Part shown: positions 43,352 through 53,140 of the stretch, one piece after another
Layout: every line of letters starts with the position of its first letter
Position numbering within the stretch: the stretch's first letter is position 1
Assembly (NCBI GenBank): GCA_006503535.1
Contig: QYRS01000003.1
Location: 62,001-126,000, forward strand
DNA length: 64,000 bases
Source of the DNA: Arthrinium phaeospermum
Lineage: Eukaryota; Ascomycota; Sordariomycetes; Amphisphaeriales; Apiosporaceae
Reading direction: 5' to 3'
Notes under the pieces: generated by a model
The model's database searches: none
What the model saw: the letters and a program-made list of their open reading frames with translations, nothing else
What the model was told of the DNA's origin: nothing
Translations under genes and position numbers: made by a program

Positions 43352-44902
43352 CTAAGACTCCTTGCCAGCCTTTCTGCCTACCCACCTATACGCCATCACC
43401 ACCTGCTGACCAATCTTCTCGTCCGTCTCCCGCGCATGCTCCAGCCCGCCCCGCCGCAGCCCCCCCGGCAGCGCGAGCCAGACCAGCAACAAGAACGCCA
43501 ACACCGCCAAGATGATAGGCTGCAAGACCCAGACCCCCCTCCCCGCCGCCACCACCCCCACGACGAACGGCACGACCGCCGCCCCGCCCCCGCCAAACGC
43601 CGCCGCGAACCCGATGGCCGAGACGTGGTAGTCGACCGGCAGCAGCTTGGTCGCCGCGACGATGGCGCCCGGGAACAGGGGGCCCAGGAAGAACCCCTCG
43701 AAGCTGACGAAGACGGCCGAGGCCGCGAAGTTGGGGATCAGCCAGTACAGCACCTGCAGGGCGAGGGCGAGCACCAGGTACGCCGCGATGGCCCGCTTCT
43801 CGCCGATCTTGCCCGTGAGGAAACCCATGGTGACGCGGCCCACGGCCAGCCCGAGCCAGAAGAAGGTCACGGTCAGCCCGGCGTCGAAGGGCGCGGCGTG
43901 CCGCACGTCCAGCATGAAGGTCACGATCCAGCCGCCCAGGGCGTTTTCGGCCCCGACGTAGGCCAGTAGGAAGACGGAGAGGAGCCAGGTGATGGGCTCG
44001 CGCATGACGGTGCGCGTCGTGGTGCGCTTCCCATCCGAGGCCGTTGCCGAACCACCACGCGCGGCTCTGGCTCGATAACGGTCCGCCGTCGCGCCCCAGA
44101 ACACGCTCGACGCCAGGACCAGCTCGAGCGCTGCCAGACCGATCATCAGGTAGAAATAGGCGTACCAGGGCAGCCCGGCCTTGACGACCATGGCGGTCGA
44201 GACGAGGGGGCCGACGGTGGCGCCGAGGCCGTACGAGCCGTGCAGGAAACCCAGCAGCTCGTTGGCCGACGCCATGTTGCCGATCCACGCGTTCCAAGCC
44301 GAGTCCTCGAGGCCGCTGCCGAAGCCCGGAAGCATCATCAGCAGCGGCAGGGCCGGAAACGGTAGGTGCAGACACAACAGGACGTGGCCGAGGATGCGCG
44401 CCGAGGGGGCGATCATGGCCACCCCCCGCTGGCCCAGGTGGTGATGCACTAGGTTATTGGACAGGGCGGCGACCAGGTAGCCGACGAAGGAGGTGAGGAA
44501 TAGGAGTGATACTAGCGTGTAGGATATGTTGTAGTATTCCTCTATCTGTTGTCATGTTTCCACAAAGAAGGGGTGAGTGTAAGTAAGTAGGTCACCGTCA
44601 ACCTCAACGTGGTGATGGTGGCAGATATTCAGATTCAGATCTTGCTGGCCGGAAGAACTTACATAGGGGATCAACGGCCCTATGCAGGCATCGCTCATGC
44701 CCATGATGATAAAGGAGTAGTTCGTGACCAGGAGCCGGTAGATATTGATTCTTGGCTCGTTCCACTTCTCGGCGGCGTGACTTGGCACAGCCTGCAAGTT
44801 GCCATTATCCGGGATGGAATCAGCTGCGGCCCCGGCCTTCTCAGGGTCTTGGCCCGTTGATAACGGTCGGCCATCCGGCGATGGCTGGGATGGGGAAGAC
44901 AT
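43352..44902 (-). CDS. MFS transporter, BSC6/FHS-like family
   Basis: Twelve-TM membrane transporter. Two exons, 44663-44902 and 43352-44545, joined at DACIGPLIPY-IEEYYNISYT over a 117-nt intron, give 477 aa. The N-terminal 45 residues are polar and Pro/Ser-rich. TM1 begins at LLVTNYSFIIMG. SFVGYLVAALSNNLVHHHLG and FLHGSYGLGATVGPLVST are characteristic of the fungal FHS-like group annotated as Bsc6 or general-substrate MFS. The frame stays open upstream to a second ATG at 44968, adding 22 residues; I chose 44902 because MSSPSQPS is the typical cytoplasmic start. It lies beside two dioxygenases and a deaminase and may import or export their substrate or product; this is inference. Confidence 0.82.
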
Positions 44903-45495
44903 CGGGCTAGATTTGGGATCTGTGACGAAACGGCGACAGAACTCCCGGGCTGCAAACGACACTCTCATAAACAGACGAGGAAAGAACACCAAAAGTGTTG
45001 ACTTGGGTCTGACTGCATTAGGTTCTCGACAAATCGCCGACCATTAAGTACAGCAGACGGACTGTTCCTCAAGCATTCTCGAGAATTCACGAATACCCAA
45101 CGGTGCTCGGGTCGGGATTGGGATCGGGGTGTTTGGCCACCCCAACCTGCCGAAACCAGCCAGAATCCGAGAGTTTGCTTCGCGCCATTCCAATTCTCCG
45201 CACTTGTCGTGTCCGATGAAGGAGCGAAGAGTTGTTTGCAGGTGCAGCATGCGTGTGCTTATCACCGACACTGTCCGGGGGCTCGCATGCCAAGGAATTG
45301 GTAGTTGGTTAATTGATTGATTGATTGACGGGGAGGAGCCGTTCGTTCGCTTAATGGGCAGGCAAAGCACTTGCATAAAGGATAAGACCCGAATGCTGCG
45401 CTGTATGCATTATATGCATGCCATTTCCTATCTTTATCTCGATTTGCTTTAGGCCCAACGATGAACGAACGCCCAGGCCTCTGCTTCGCCGGGCC
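44903..45495. other. Spacer between MFS promoter and NLR 3' end
   Basis: No gene is seen. It contains a TTGATTGA run at about 45311-45327 and one copy of a diverged dispersed repeat at about 45350-45416. Confidence 0.5.
45350..45416. repeat. Diverged dispersed repeat, copy 1
   Basis: Shares an ordered set of words with 51613-51690: GGGCAGG, ACTTGC, AAAGGA, ATGCTGC, then TGTATGCATTAT and ATGC. Identity is imperfect with small gaps. It may be the remnant of a duplicated 5S-flanking or transposon-terminal sequence. Confidence 0.4.
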
Positions 45496-48400
45496 TTATT
45501 GCAACTCCTCCAGCATCTTCCGAATCTCCACCCACCCCGATTTCATCGCAAGATCCAATGCCGTTTTCCCATCCCGCGTCCGCAACTCGAGCACCTCGTC
45601 CCACTCCGCCTCGTCCAACGTGTCCTGAAGCCGCTGGAGCAGCCACCTGACCGACTCAGCCCGATCGTAATACACCGCCACGTGAAGCGCCGTGAACCCC
45701 TCGCCCACGTTCCAAACATCCGCCGTCAACGTAAGCAGGCGCCGGGACGAGCCCGGCCCCCACTGCCGGCTCGCGTGGTCGAAAATAGCGCCGAGCACGG
45801 CCAAGTGGCTGCAGGCCGCCGCCGCGTGCAGGCCCGTCCGGTAGCCCACGGGGATCGCCCGCGCGACGTCGGCGCCCATGTCGAGCAGTTCTCGCACCAT
45901 CTCGGCGTGCCCGACGTAGCACGCCTTGTAGATGGCGCTCGACCGAAATGGACTGGCGCTCGGCGCCGAGAATACGTAGTTGGGGTCGACACGGAGCACG
46001 TCTCGGTGCTGGGCAAATAGCCGGATCATGGCGACGTTCTCGTTGACGGCGGCGTGAAAAAGGGCCCGGTTTGCCGGGTCGCTCTTGAGCGTCTCGGTGG
46101 TGGTATTGTTGTCGGTGCCACCTTTGGGCTTGGGGACACACACCGTACACTTTTGTGCGTGGCGCAGAACGAGGTTGCTGCAGCCCGCGCTGGCCATGAG
46201 AACCATCAGGTTCAGCTCACCCTCGATCAGCAGCGTGTTGGGCAGCAGCCTGTCTTTGTGGTATTCTTGGTAGCGATTGGCCAGCACCGGCAACTGCTTT
46301 CTTATCGGGCACTGGTAGACATCTCGCGGCAGGTCTATATCGTCATCGGCCGGAAGCAGGGCATCGCTCTCCTGGGCGTGTTTCAGCCAGAAGCAGCCGG
46401 CGTAGGCGCCTAGCGGGGATTTAAGGTCCCTGAAGTCGATGGTTCTCAGGCAGAGCTTGAGGATGGCTAGGTGGGACTTTGGGCGCACATCCGCCTTTAG
46501 GTCCTCCTGTAAGAGTGCCAGACCTTTCTCTAGAAGGTAAGTTCGGGCGGTGCCATGTATCAGCTGTACACGCTCTTCTTTCTCGTTGTCCAAGCCGTAT
46601 GGGCGGTGATTTTGATGCTCGACGAACCCCCGGAGGATATCTGACAGGCGATTCTGAAAAGCCTGCTCAGATCCAGGTTGGTCTGACAACGAAGCCAGTC
46701 TGATCTTATAGGCGTCCACGCTAGACTCCCCCACGGTCAGAAGAGCGAAGGCCTGCATCATTTGCTGCAAACTCAGGGGCTTCTGGCTGAAGACAAGTAG
46801 CTGAAAGAATACCACAGCATCTTTCCGCTGGTTTTCAGGGATGCCAGCGATTATCCTGTCATAAATGTGCGATAACCCATCAGGGAGATCCTCCAGGCGC
46901 TTGAGAACCTCGTCAGTGAGGAGGGATGTGACGTCCTTCTTCACCATCCCGACGACTAGCCACACCCAGAGGAAAACACCCTTGGCTCGCTGGATGATGG
47001 TCTTTGCCAACCTGTTGCGCCCTGCTTCTGGAAGCGTCTGGAGTTCATTTTCTGTGTATGCGCAGATGTCCTTCGTATTGTTTTCATGCACCACCAGTGT
47101 TTTCGCCGATTCGGGCAGGAAGTGCTTGTACTTCGACAGATCCCGGGCGGATACTAGTGCCTTGGTTTTGTTTCCTTCTTTGGTCACGAGACGACGGAGG
47201 TGACTCAAGACTTCATCAATGTCATCCTCGCAGCATTCATCAAGAGCATCCAAGAAAATCCGCACCTCGGTGTTGGCGGAACTAAGGTCGCTCAAGACCT
47301 CCTCCGTGGCGCTCTGTAGCGAAGGGACGGTCCAGTCTGCTTCATTAAGGTCCTTGTAGTGACGGAGAACGCTCGCCGAGATAGGCTGACCGCACGATAT
47401 TATCTGATGAAGAACCGTCCGATACATACCCAGCGCTGAGTGAAGTCTCGTGTCTCCTTCCTGGGACCCATCGAAGAAAAAGTAAACTGGGATGACGGTG
47501 TTCGATTTCTCTCTCCTTGCATTTTCCAAAGCTTTCCTCGCAGACTCCACAGTCATCTTCAAAAGGGTGGACTTGCCGGAGCCCGGTTTGCCGGAAATGA
47601 CCAAGAGTGAAGTGTCAGACTTGTCCCACTCACGATACACATCGGACTCGAAGAACCAGCTACCGGTTTTATCCGGACTGAGCTCCTCTACTCCGAAGTA
47701 TCGGCAATTCATCTCATCAAAGCGGACTGTAGAGCATATGGCCCGTACTAACGACCAAAATCAAGTCAGTGCATGCCAGGTATGGTCATGGTGCAGATGT
47801 TGTTTTGATATCGGGAATTTTCTTCTCGCTTGGGATTAAGTACCATGAGTTTCCGCCGCGACACTTTGCCTCCATCGAAGGATACAGTCTTTGATATATT
47901 CGTACCCCGTTCCATCATCGTTCTTCGCAAACTTCACCATCTTTCTATGATCCGAGCGTATAGGCGTTATTTGCGAGTTCCCATCTTCGGGAATCGTCGC
48001 GGACTGTTTCGGTACGACCTTGAGAGAAGAAGAACATGTCAGCGGGGTGAGAATGTTCCTAGAAGGTACAACCATACCGCAGCCACTCACCATGAAAGAC
48101 TTGCTCAAAAGTTTCCCACCGATCTTGGTCTCGTATTCCTCGTAACAGTACAGGGTGCGGATCCCCCCTTTTTTCCGCGCATACTGCTTTCGCTGCTGAT
48201 CCAAGAGAGGCGACTGCTGTTCGAGGTGTTCTAGCATGTTACTAGTTGTTTTCACAAAGAGTGATGCTATGTTCAGAAGCATCTTGGCCATGCTCGCATC
48301 CTTGGAACCGAGATGCGGGGTACCCATAAAAATGACCCCAAGCGTTGAGCTGTGGATAGAATGGTGTTCGTCATCTTGTTCGGAATTCTCGTCATGGGAA

Positions 48401-48958
48401 TAGATCAACGCCTGGTCGATATTCAAAATCAGCTATCGTGTCTTTCATAGGCGAAGCGGTTAGAGTCGATGCGGCAGGTACGAACAGATTTGACCACCAA
48501 GCCACCGAGACTATGGGCCACGAAGATGATGGGCCGTTTCTGGAGGAGCCAGTCAGCAGCCAGACACGTCTTCTCTTCCCTCTTCTCGTGCAAGTGTAGC
48601 ACGGGGACAGCGAACGTACGCTATGCCCACGTCTTTTGATGGCAAGATCCTGCACCAGACTTTCGCCGTGATTATGAAGGTGGTGGGAGCTGATATGCTC
48701 CCGGCTGTGCGTGGACGCAGCGTACCCGAACGTCATGATTCTAGCATCATCAAAATCTTGGGGGAGGAAATTTCGAAGCCACAGGACGCCATCGTCGGCC
48801 TCCCATGTCTTTTCACGATGCCCGTTGAGGCCATGGACTGCGACGATGCTGGTCCCTGTCAGCACGTCTAGGGTCTGTGTACGGATTCAGCCAGGATATA
48901 ACTACTCTATACTCGTGTCGGTGCCCTCGGCTAGGACCTTTAGCCCGAATCCGCTCAT
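45496..48958 (-). CDS. NLR-type STAND protein: SesB-like hydrolase, NACHT, ankyrin repeats
   Basis: Predicted fungal immune or incompatibility receptor. Six exons join in phase to 1027 aa: 48913-48958, 48620-48855, 48486-48539, 48091-48411, 47844-48018 and 45496-47747. Residues about 20-265 form an alpha/beta-hydrolase effector domain with VAVHGLNGHREKTW, nucleophile Ser104 in VAHSLGGLVV, FMGTPHLGS and likely catalytic His243 in SDHRKMVKF. The NACHT ATPase follows: Walker A GKPGSGKST at 330-338 and Walker B RIFLDALDEC at 440-449. The C-terminus (about 830-1027) holds ankyrin repeats (AIYKACYVGHAEMVRELL, GLHAAAACSHLAVL, GFTALHVAVYYDRAESVRWL, GKTALDLAMKSG). The architecture is intact. In fungal NLRs, ligand sensing by the repeats triggers NACHT oligomerisation and effector activation, often cell death. 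The donor at 48485 (GTTCGT) is unusual but gives the expected VVKS-ALIYSH junction. Confidence 0.85.
48019..48090 (-). other. Phase-0, stop-free 72-nt intron in NLR gene
   Basis: GTGAGT...CAAG intron whose length is divisible by three and which contains no stop, so retention would insert 24 residues after SKSFM, between catalytic Ser104 and His243. Splicing restores the family sequence FMVVPKQSA. Confidence 0.6.
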
Positions 48959-49771
48959 GGTACGTGAAGTCGATGGGACTTCCAGGAGCTTGAGCTTGAT
49001 GTGAGAACAGTTTGCGAGTTGTAGATGGAGAAGCGGGCGCGGGGCGGTGCTGCCACGAAGTCTGGTTGCTGTGGTCAGGTAGGAGAGAGCGGGGAGCGGG
49101 GGCTGGAAGCAATTACGACGACCACAGATCAGATGTTTATTTAAGGAATGTGATCGGAAGAGGAAGCCCCCTCTAGCCAATAAATGTGTTGTCGAGGACC
49201 CTGCGCCTCATACATGGTATTACCTTGTCGGGGTCAGAAGAGATGTGTAAGAAGTATGGTCTGCACCACACCCCTCAGGGGCCATAACGCTACCTTCTTC
49301 ACTGCCTTCTGCACCGCCTTCTGCGCTGACATTCCGCCATGTTATTATTGTTGTTGCCGTACTACGGGAGGCATGGGCTGTGCGGTGGCAAGCGTTAAGT
49401 ACCTACAACGCAGAACTTTGGTTGGTTGAATACACCCTTGTTAGCACTTACACAGATCTGTTAACCGCTTGTGGCTGCTTATGGCTGTATATATACGGTT
49501 CCCACAGGCGTATACAGCCGGACTATTGGATCACGACTGCTGTCCGGCTGAGCCTCTAACACTCACGTAAGATAGCCCTATGCGTTGGTTCTTTGCTATT
49601 CGCAATGTAGCGGCAGTCCTGGCTACCCCTTGAGAATTAGTTACGTTACATGCGTCTTCTCAGTTGATAAGAAGGCTCCCCTCCTACCTTGTGGTCATGC
49701 TGTTTAGTCGCTAACCTCGTCACTTCACTCGTCTTTCTTCGAACGTGCCCAACTCCCAGACTCCAGTCACC
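48959..49771. other. Divergent region, NLR / secreted Cys-rich protein
   Basis: About 0.8 kb shared upstream region. No gene or recognised regulatory site is seen. Confidence 0.5.
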
Positions 49772-50641
49772 ATGTCACACTGTCGCTCAAATTGGTCTTG
49801 GGTGCAGTGTCTCGGGCTTCTATTCCTACTGGCTTCGGCCGTACGCAGCCAACAACTATGTCGAGGGCTGGATCGTGATTTGAGATTCTGCCGGGCCAGA
49901 TCTTTGGAGGAAGAGCGCGAGTGCGTGGCCGAGCAGAATACTATGCTTCACCTCATGGACTGCGTCAAGCAAGATCACAACGAAATCGATGAATCCTGGT
50001 GCCGCAGTAGATACCCCGGAGACGAGAAATTTGACGCCTTGGAAACCCCTGGTACCGCTTCCGATGAGAAATGCTTGGCTCCACGCGAAGTGCTCCTACA
50101 AAGGAGCACAAACCGCTGCGGGACATGTCTTTTGACTGGGGCTCTAATCAGCTGCCCAAAGAATGACCCGCGGTTCCTCAGTTGTCTCTGTGAGCAAGGC
50201 GCACGACTGCACCATCTTCAATGCCTCGCCACATGCTTCAAAGATGACCCAAAAATGGGGAAAAAGGCAGCTTCCCTTTGCCCGGATTTGCGCAAACGCG
50301 ATGAACTAATCGATGCCGAATCCAACATAATAACTACCAAAGTTGTGGAGCGTCAAGCTGTAAGTTGATCAACAAAGCATCCAGCCGCGTATGTTAGCTG
50401 AATTACTCCTGCGCAGCAGCCCACCCACTACCTGCCACTGTCGCACTACTACAGGGTGACGAATGACAAAGACCAGACGGCTCTCGTCGTCTGCACCGTC
50501 GACTCCATGAATCCTGCAAAATCTTGTAGTTACGTCAAAACCCAGGCCGCTGTGCCCACCGACTACATACTCCCCTCCGAGCCCACCCGCCCCAATTATA
50601 AATCGAAGGTCACGGAGTCGGCTGGGCGCTATATCTGGTAA
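49772..50641 (+). CDS. Secreted cysteine-rich protein of unknown function
   Basis: I do not recognise a family. Two exons, 49772-50359 and 50417-50641, with a 57-nt GT-AG intron, give 270 aa. The start ATG at 49772 is followed by a hydrophobic core (CLGLLFLLASAVRSQ) that makes a signal peptide cleaved near SAVRS-QQ. The mature part has 16 cysteines, most in exon 1 (CGTC, CLC and regular single Cys), suggesting eight disulfides. A charged patch follows (LRKRDELIDAES), with a KR dibasic site. The tail encoded by exon 2 is Pro/Tyr/Ser-rich and ends GRYIW. No transmembrane segment or GPI signal is evident. It resembles small secreted effector-like proteins only in general features. Confidence 0.7.
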
Positions 50642-51704
50642 TATGATTGAAGGTGCACATTGTGGAAAGCAGGGGGAGGGACAAGGCGTACTTGGACATT
50701 GGAGATGAGACCAGGCGTAACGGCACTGGTTGGGGTTTGTAGCTAGTCACCGACTCACCGGCTGGCACCGGGCGGTCAATTCAGATCTCTGGACTCTCAC
50801 CGGGTCTGGCTGGACATGATCTTCTGTCTTCACTCATCTTGAAATCGTAAGAGTTGATCTGATTGGCCAAAGTCAACGCACTGCCTTAATATTAAACACA
50901 CTTGCGTATCGATCTCCAATCCCGATTGGCTGATATCTATACATCATCCCTCCTTTTCCAAGTTTTCATGATGTGCTTGGTAGGCTTGGCACCTTCAAGG
51001 TTCCATTGCCTCAGCCTGATCCAAGGACCCTGAACACAGGATATTGCGCCCGAAAAAGAGGGCTGAATGATCAGTGTACATAAGCACTCCGTAATGATCG
51101 AGTGGGCGTCCCTCTTTTCAGCTTTGCGCCTCTCGCAAGGAAATCCCCAAGTTCTTTTTGATATTGTAAGTACCACGGTGCATCTACGGCGCCGCCCCAG
51201 TGCCTTGGCACAGCCTGCTCAACAGTAAGGCTGCAGACCACGACACCACTGGAAATAGGACAAGGCTCTGAAGGATTGAGGCCCTATGCTTGGCCGGCGA
51301 TGCGTTAGAAGCCCAGCTCAGCAAGGCAAAGGATCGCCTGCAAGGGAAATGAGACGCGGTGTGGCGGGCGTTGGCTGCATCTCTTTCATGTGGTAGGGAT
51401 GTACATCCGTTTTCCGAATAGGCTACTAACGATTGCACAGAAATCGATGTAGTCTCTGCCTATCTAAGAAGTAAACTTAGTTGAAGGAAGTAGCGAGCGT
51501 TTTGTGCAACTTGCAGTACGAGACAGGAAGACGATAGAAGAAAGGAGCAAGGAGAAATCAAGAGAGAGCAGTGAATGTGAGGTCTCTTACACCCAGGCCC
51601 CGGGGACGTACTGAGGGGCAAGGGGCAGGTTTGACTTGCACAAAGGAAGAAACTCAGATGCTGCATTGTATGCATTATAATGCTCATCAGAGCCTTTCTC
51701 TGCT
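50642..51704. other. Spacer downstream of secreted protein
   Basis: No gene is recognised. A second copy of the dispersed repeat occupies about 51613-51690, just before the 5S rRNA gene. Confidence 0.5.
51613..51690. repeat. Diverged dispersed repeat, copy 2
   Basis: Partner of 45350-45416; shared words are GGGCAGG, ACTTGCACAAAGGA against ACTTGCATAAAGGA, then ATGCTGC and TGTATGCATTAT. It ends about 15 bp before the 5S rRNA start. Confidence 0.4.
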
Positions 51705-51823
51705 ACATACGACCATATCCTGCTGAATACTAGGGATCCCGTCCGCTCTCCCATATATAAGCAGCAGAGAGCCGAATTAGTACTAGGGTCGGTGACGACC
51801 TGGGAATCCTCGGTGTTGTATGT
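51705..51823 (+). rRNA. 5S ribosomal RNA (dispersed copy)
   Basis: 119 nt with the 5S signature: it begins ACATACGACCATA, contains GGGATCCCGTCCGCTCTCCC, GTCGGTGACGACC and GGGAATCCTCGGTG, and ends TTGTATGT, so the terminal helix pairs (ACATAC with GTATGT). Helix II pairs (CTGCTG with CAGCAG), although both arms differ from the version I know, which suggests compensatory change. A T-run follows for Pol III termination. Single dispersed 5S genes outside the rDNA array are typical of filamentous ascomycetes. Differences from the usual loop sequence (GAATACTA) leave a minor or pseudogene copy possible. Confidence 0.85.
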
Positions 51824-53140
51824 TTTTGCCCTTCCTTTTTGACCAGCTCTTGCCTAATGCTGCTATCATCCATTAAATCGATCGTATTTGCCTTATTTAT
51901 CTTTTTTTTTTTTTTTTTTTCATGCCAAGCCATCGGGAATAGCCAACAAGCGCAAGTACGCAACGGCAGCGGAAAGCAAATGGGGCATGGATGACGCCCA
52001 ATTGGTGGCCAGCGGAACAACGCCGAAATTGTCATACATGCGTGTGATGGCAGAGCATCCATTTCAGCAGCGTTTTCCTATCAAGGGCATCACGGCATAC
52101 TTGGAGCAGGCACACGACGCCGCTGACCATTTCGGCCCCAAACGGATGATGCATGAGCTGAAGCCAGTAGTGATACCCCAGCTAGCGAGACAGATTGAAT
52201 CACTGAGAAGCCAGGTTAGAAGGAAGCCCAAGATGGCAAGCCGGTTGCATTGGTTGCATTGGTCACATCAGTCATATCCGCAGCTATCTGATTTGAAGCG
52301 ACATGGCATATGTGGTAGTAAGATTAAGAACACTATTTCCCCCTGACTGAGTACACACACACACACACATTTCATCATCCAACGAACGTTTGCGCCAGTA
52401 GTAACAATGGAAGTAGTAGTAGTGGTAGTTGGTATTTGTCCCCTCCCCTTCCACAAAAGTTGTTCTCCTCTCACATAAGTGATATAATAGTAGTAAAAGA
52501 ATGGAAATATGTTGTTGTAGTTGACATGATATTCGTTAAAAAGTTGGTCACTTTCCCCTCACCGAAACGCCTTACAATGATGACCCAGATCGTGAAAAGC
52601 CCGAGTGGCTCCCACCCCCCTCTCTGTCCCCCAGAGTAGGCGCGTGTGGTACCGTAGGCAGCCAGAAGAATAAAAACAAGCGCCGTCATCCAGTGACAAG
52701 ATACCGTGGAATGTTCCCCGGTCGGTATGTACCCCCTTTGATTATTCAATCAGGGGGCCCCCCTCCAAAGAAGAAACAACAAATTCGTCAAGTGTGCCCT
52801 TTATACATCGCAAAATCCAACATGTATATGTCCTCATATGAAGCGAACGTAAATTGTGTAGTAGCGAGTGGCCGTTCTCCATTCTTGCGTTATTGCTCGA
52901 GTCCCATGCCTCAGTCAAGTGCAAGTTGCCTAGCGCCATGGCACACATCCTGGGTTGGGGAGGGCTTTATTCAAGCAGTTCCTCTGACCCGTCGCGGATA
53001 GAGTGCAGCAGTAGTAGGCCGTCACATCGGCGCGGCTAATGCTCGCCTCATGCGGCTGCATGTATCTGAAGTTGCTCTGACGTGAGCATATCACAGCTCA
53101 GTCTCACAACTCCACCATCATTACCTACCCCTTGGCCAGA
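51824..53140. other. Spacer, 5S rRNA to Pps1 3' end
   Basis: No supported gene. It contains a run of 19 T at 51902-51920, a (CA)n run at about 52355-52369 and several TAG/TAGTAG-like triplet runs near 52405-52430. A 152-codon frame at 51888-52346 begins in the T-run and is not called. Confidence 0.5.

Noticed and set aside
38319..44902. Secondary-metabolite biosynthetic cluster
   Set aside because: No PKS, NRPS, terpene synthase or DMAT-type core enzyme is present; a catabolic reading fits better.
51888..52346. 152-codon plus-strand open frame
   Set aside because: It starts within the run of 19 T, giving an artificial poly-Phe start, and shows no domain or splice context. A remnant gene cannot be excluded but is not supported.
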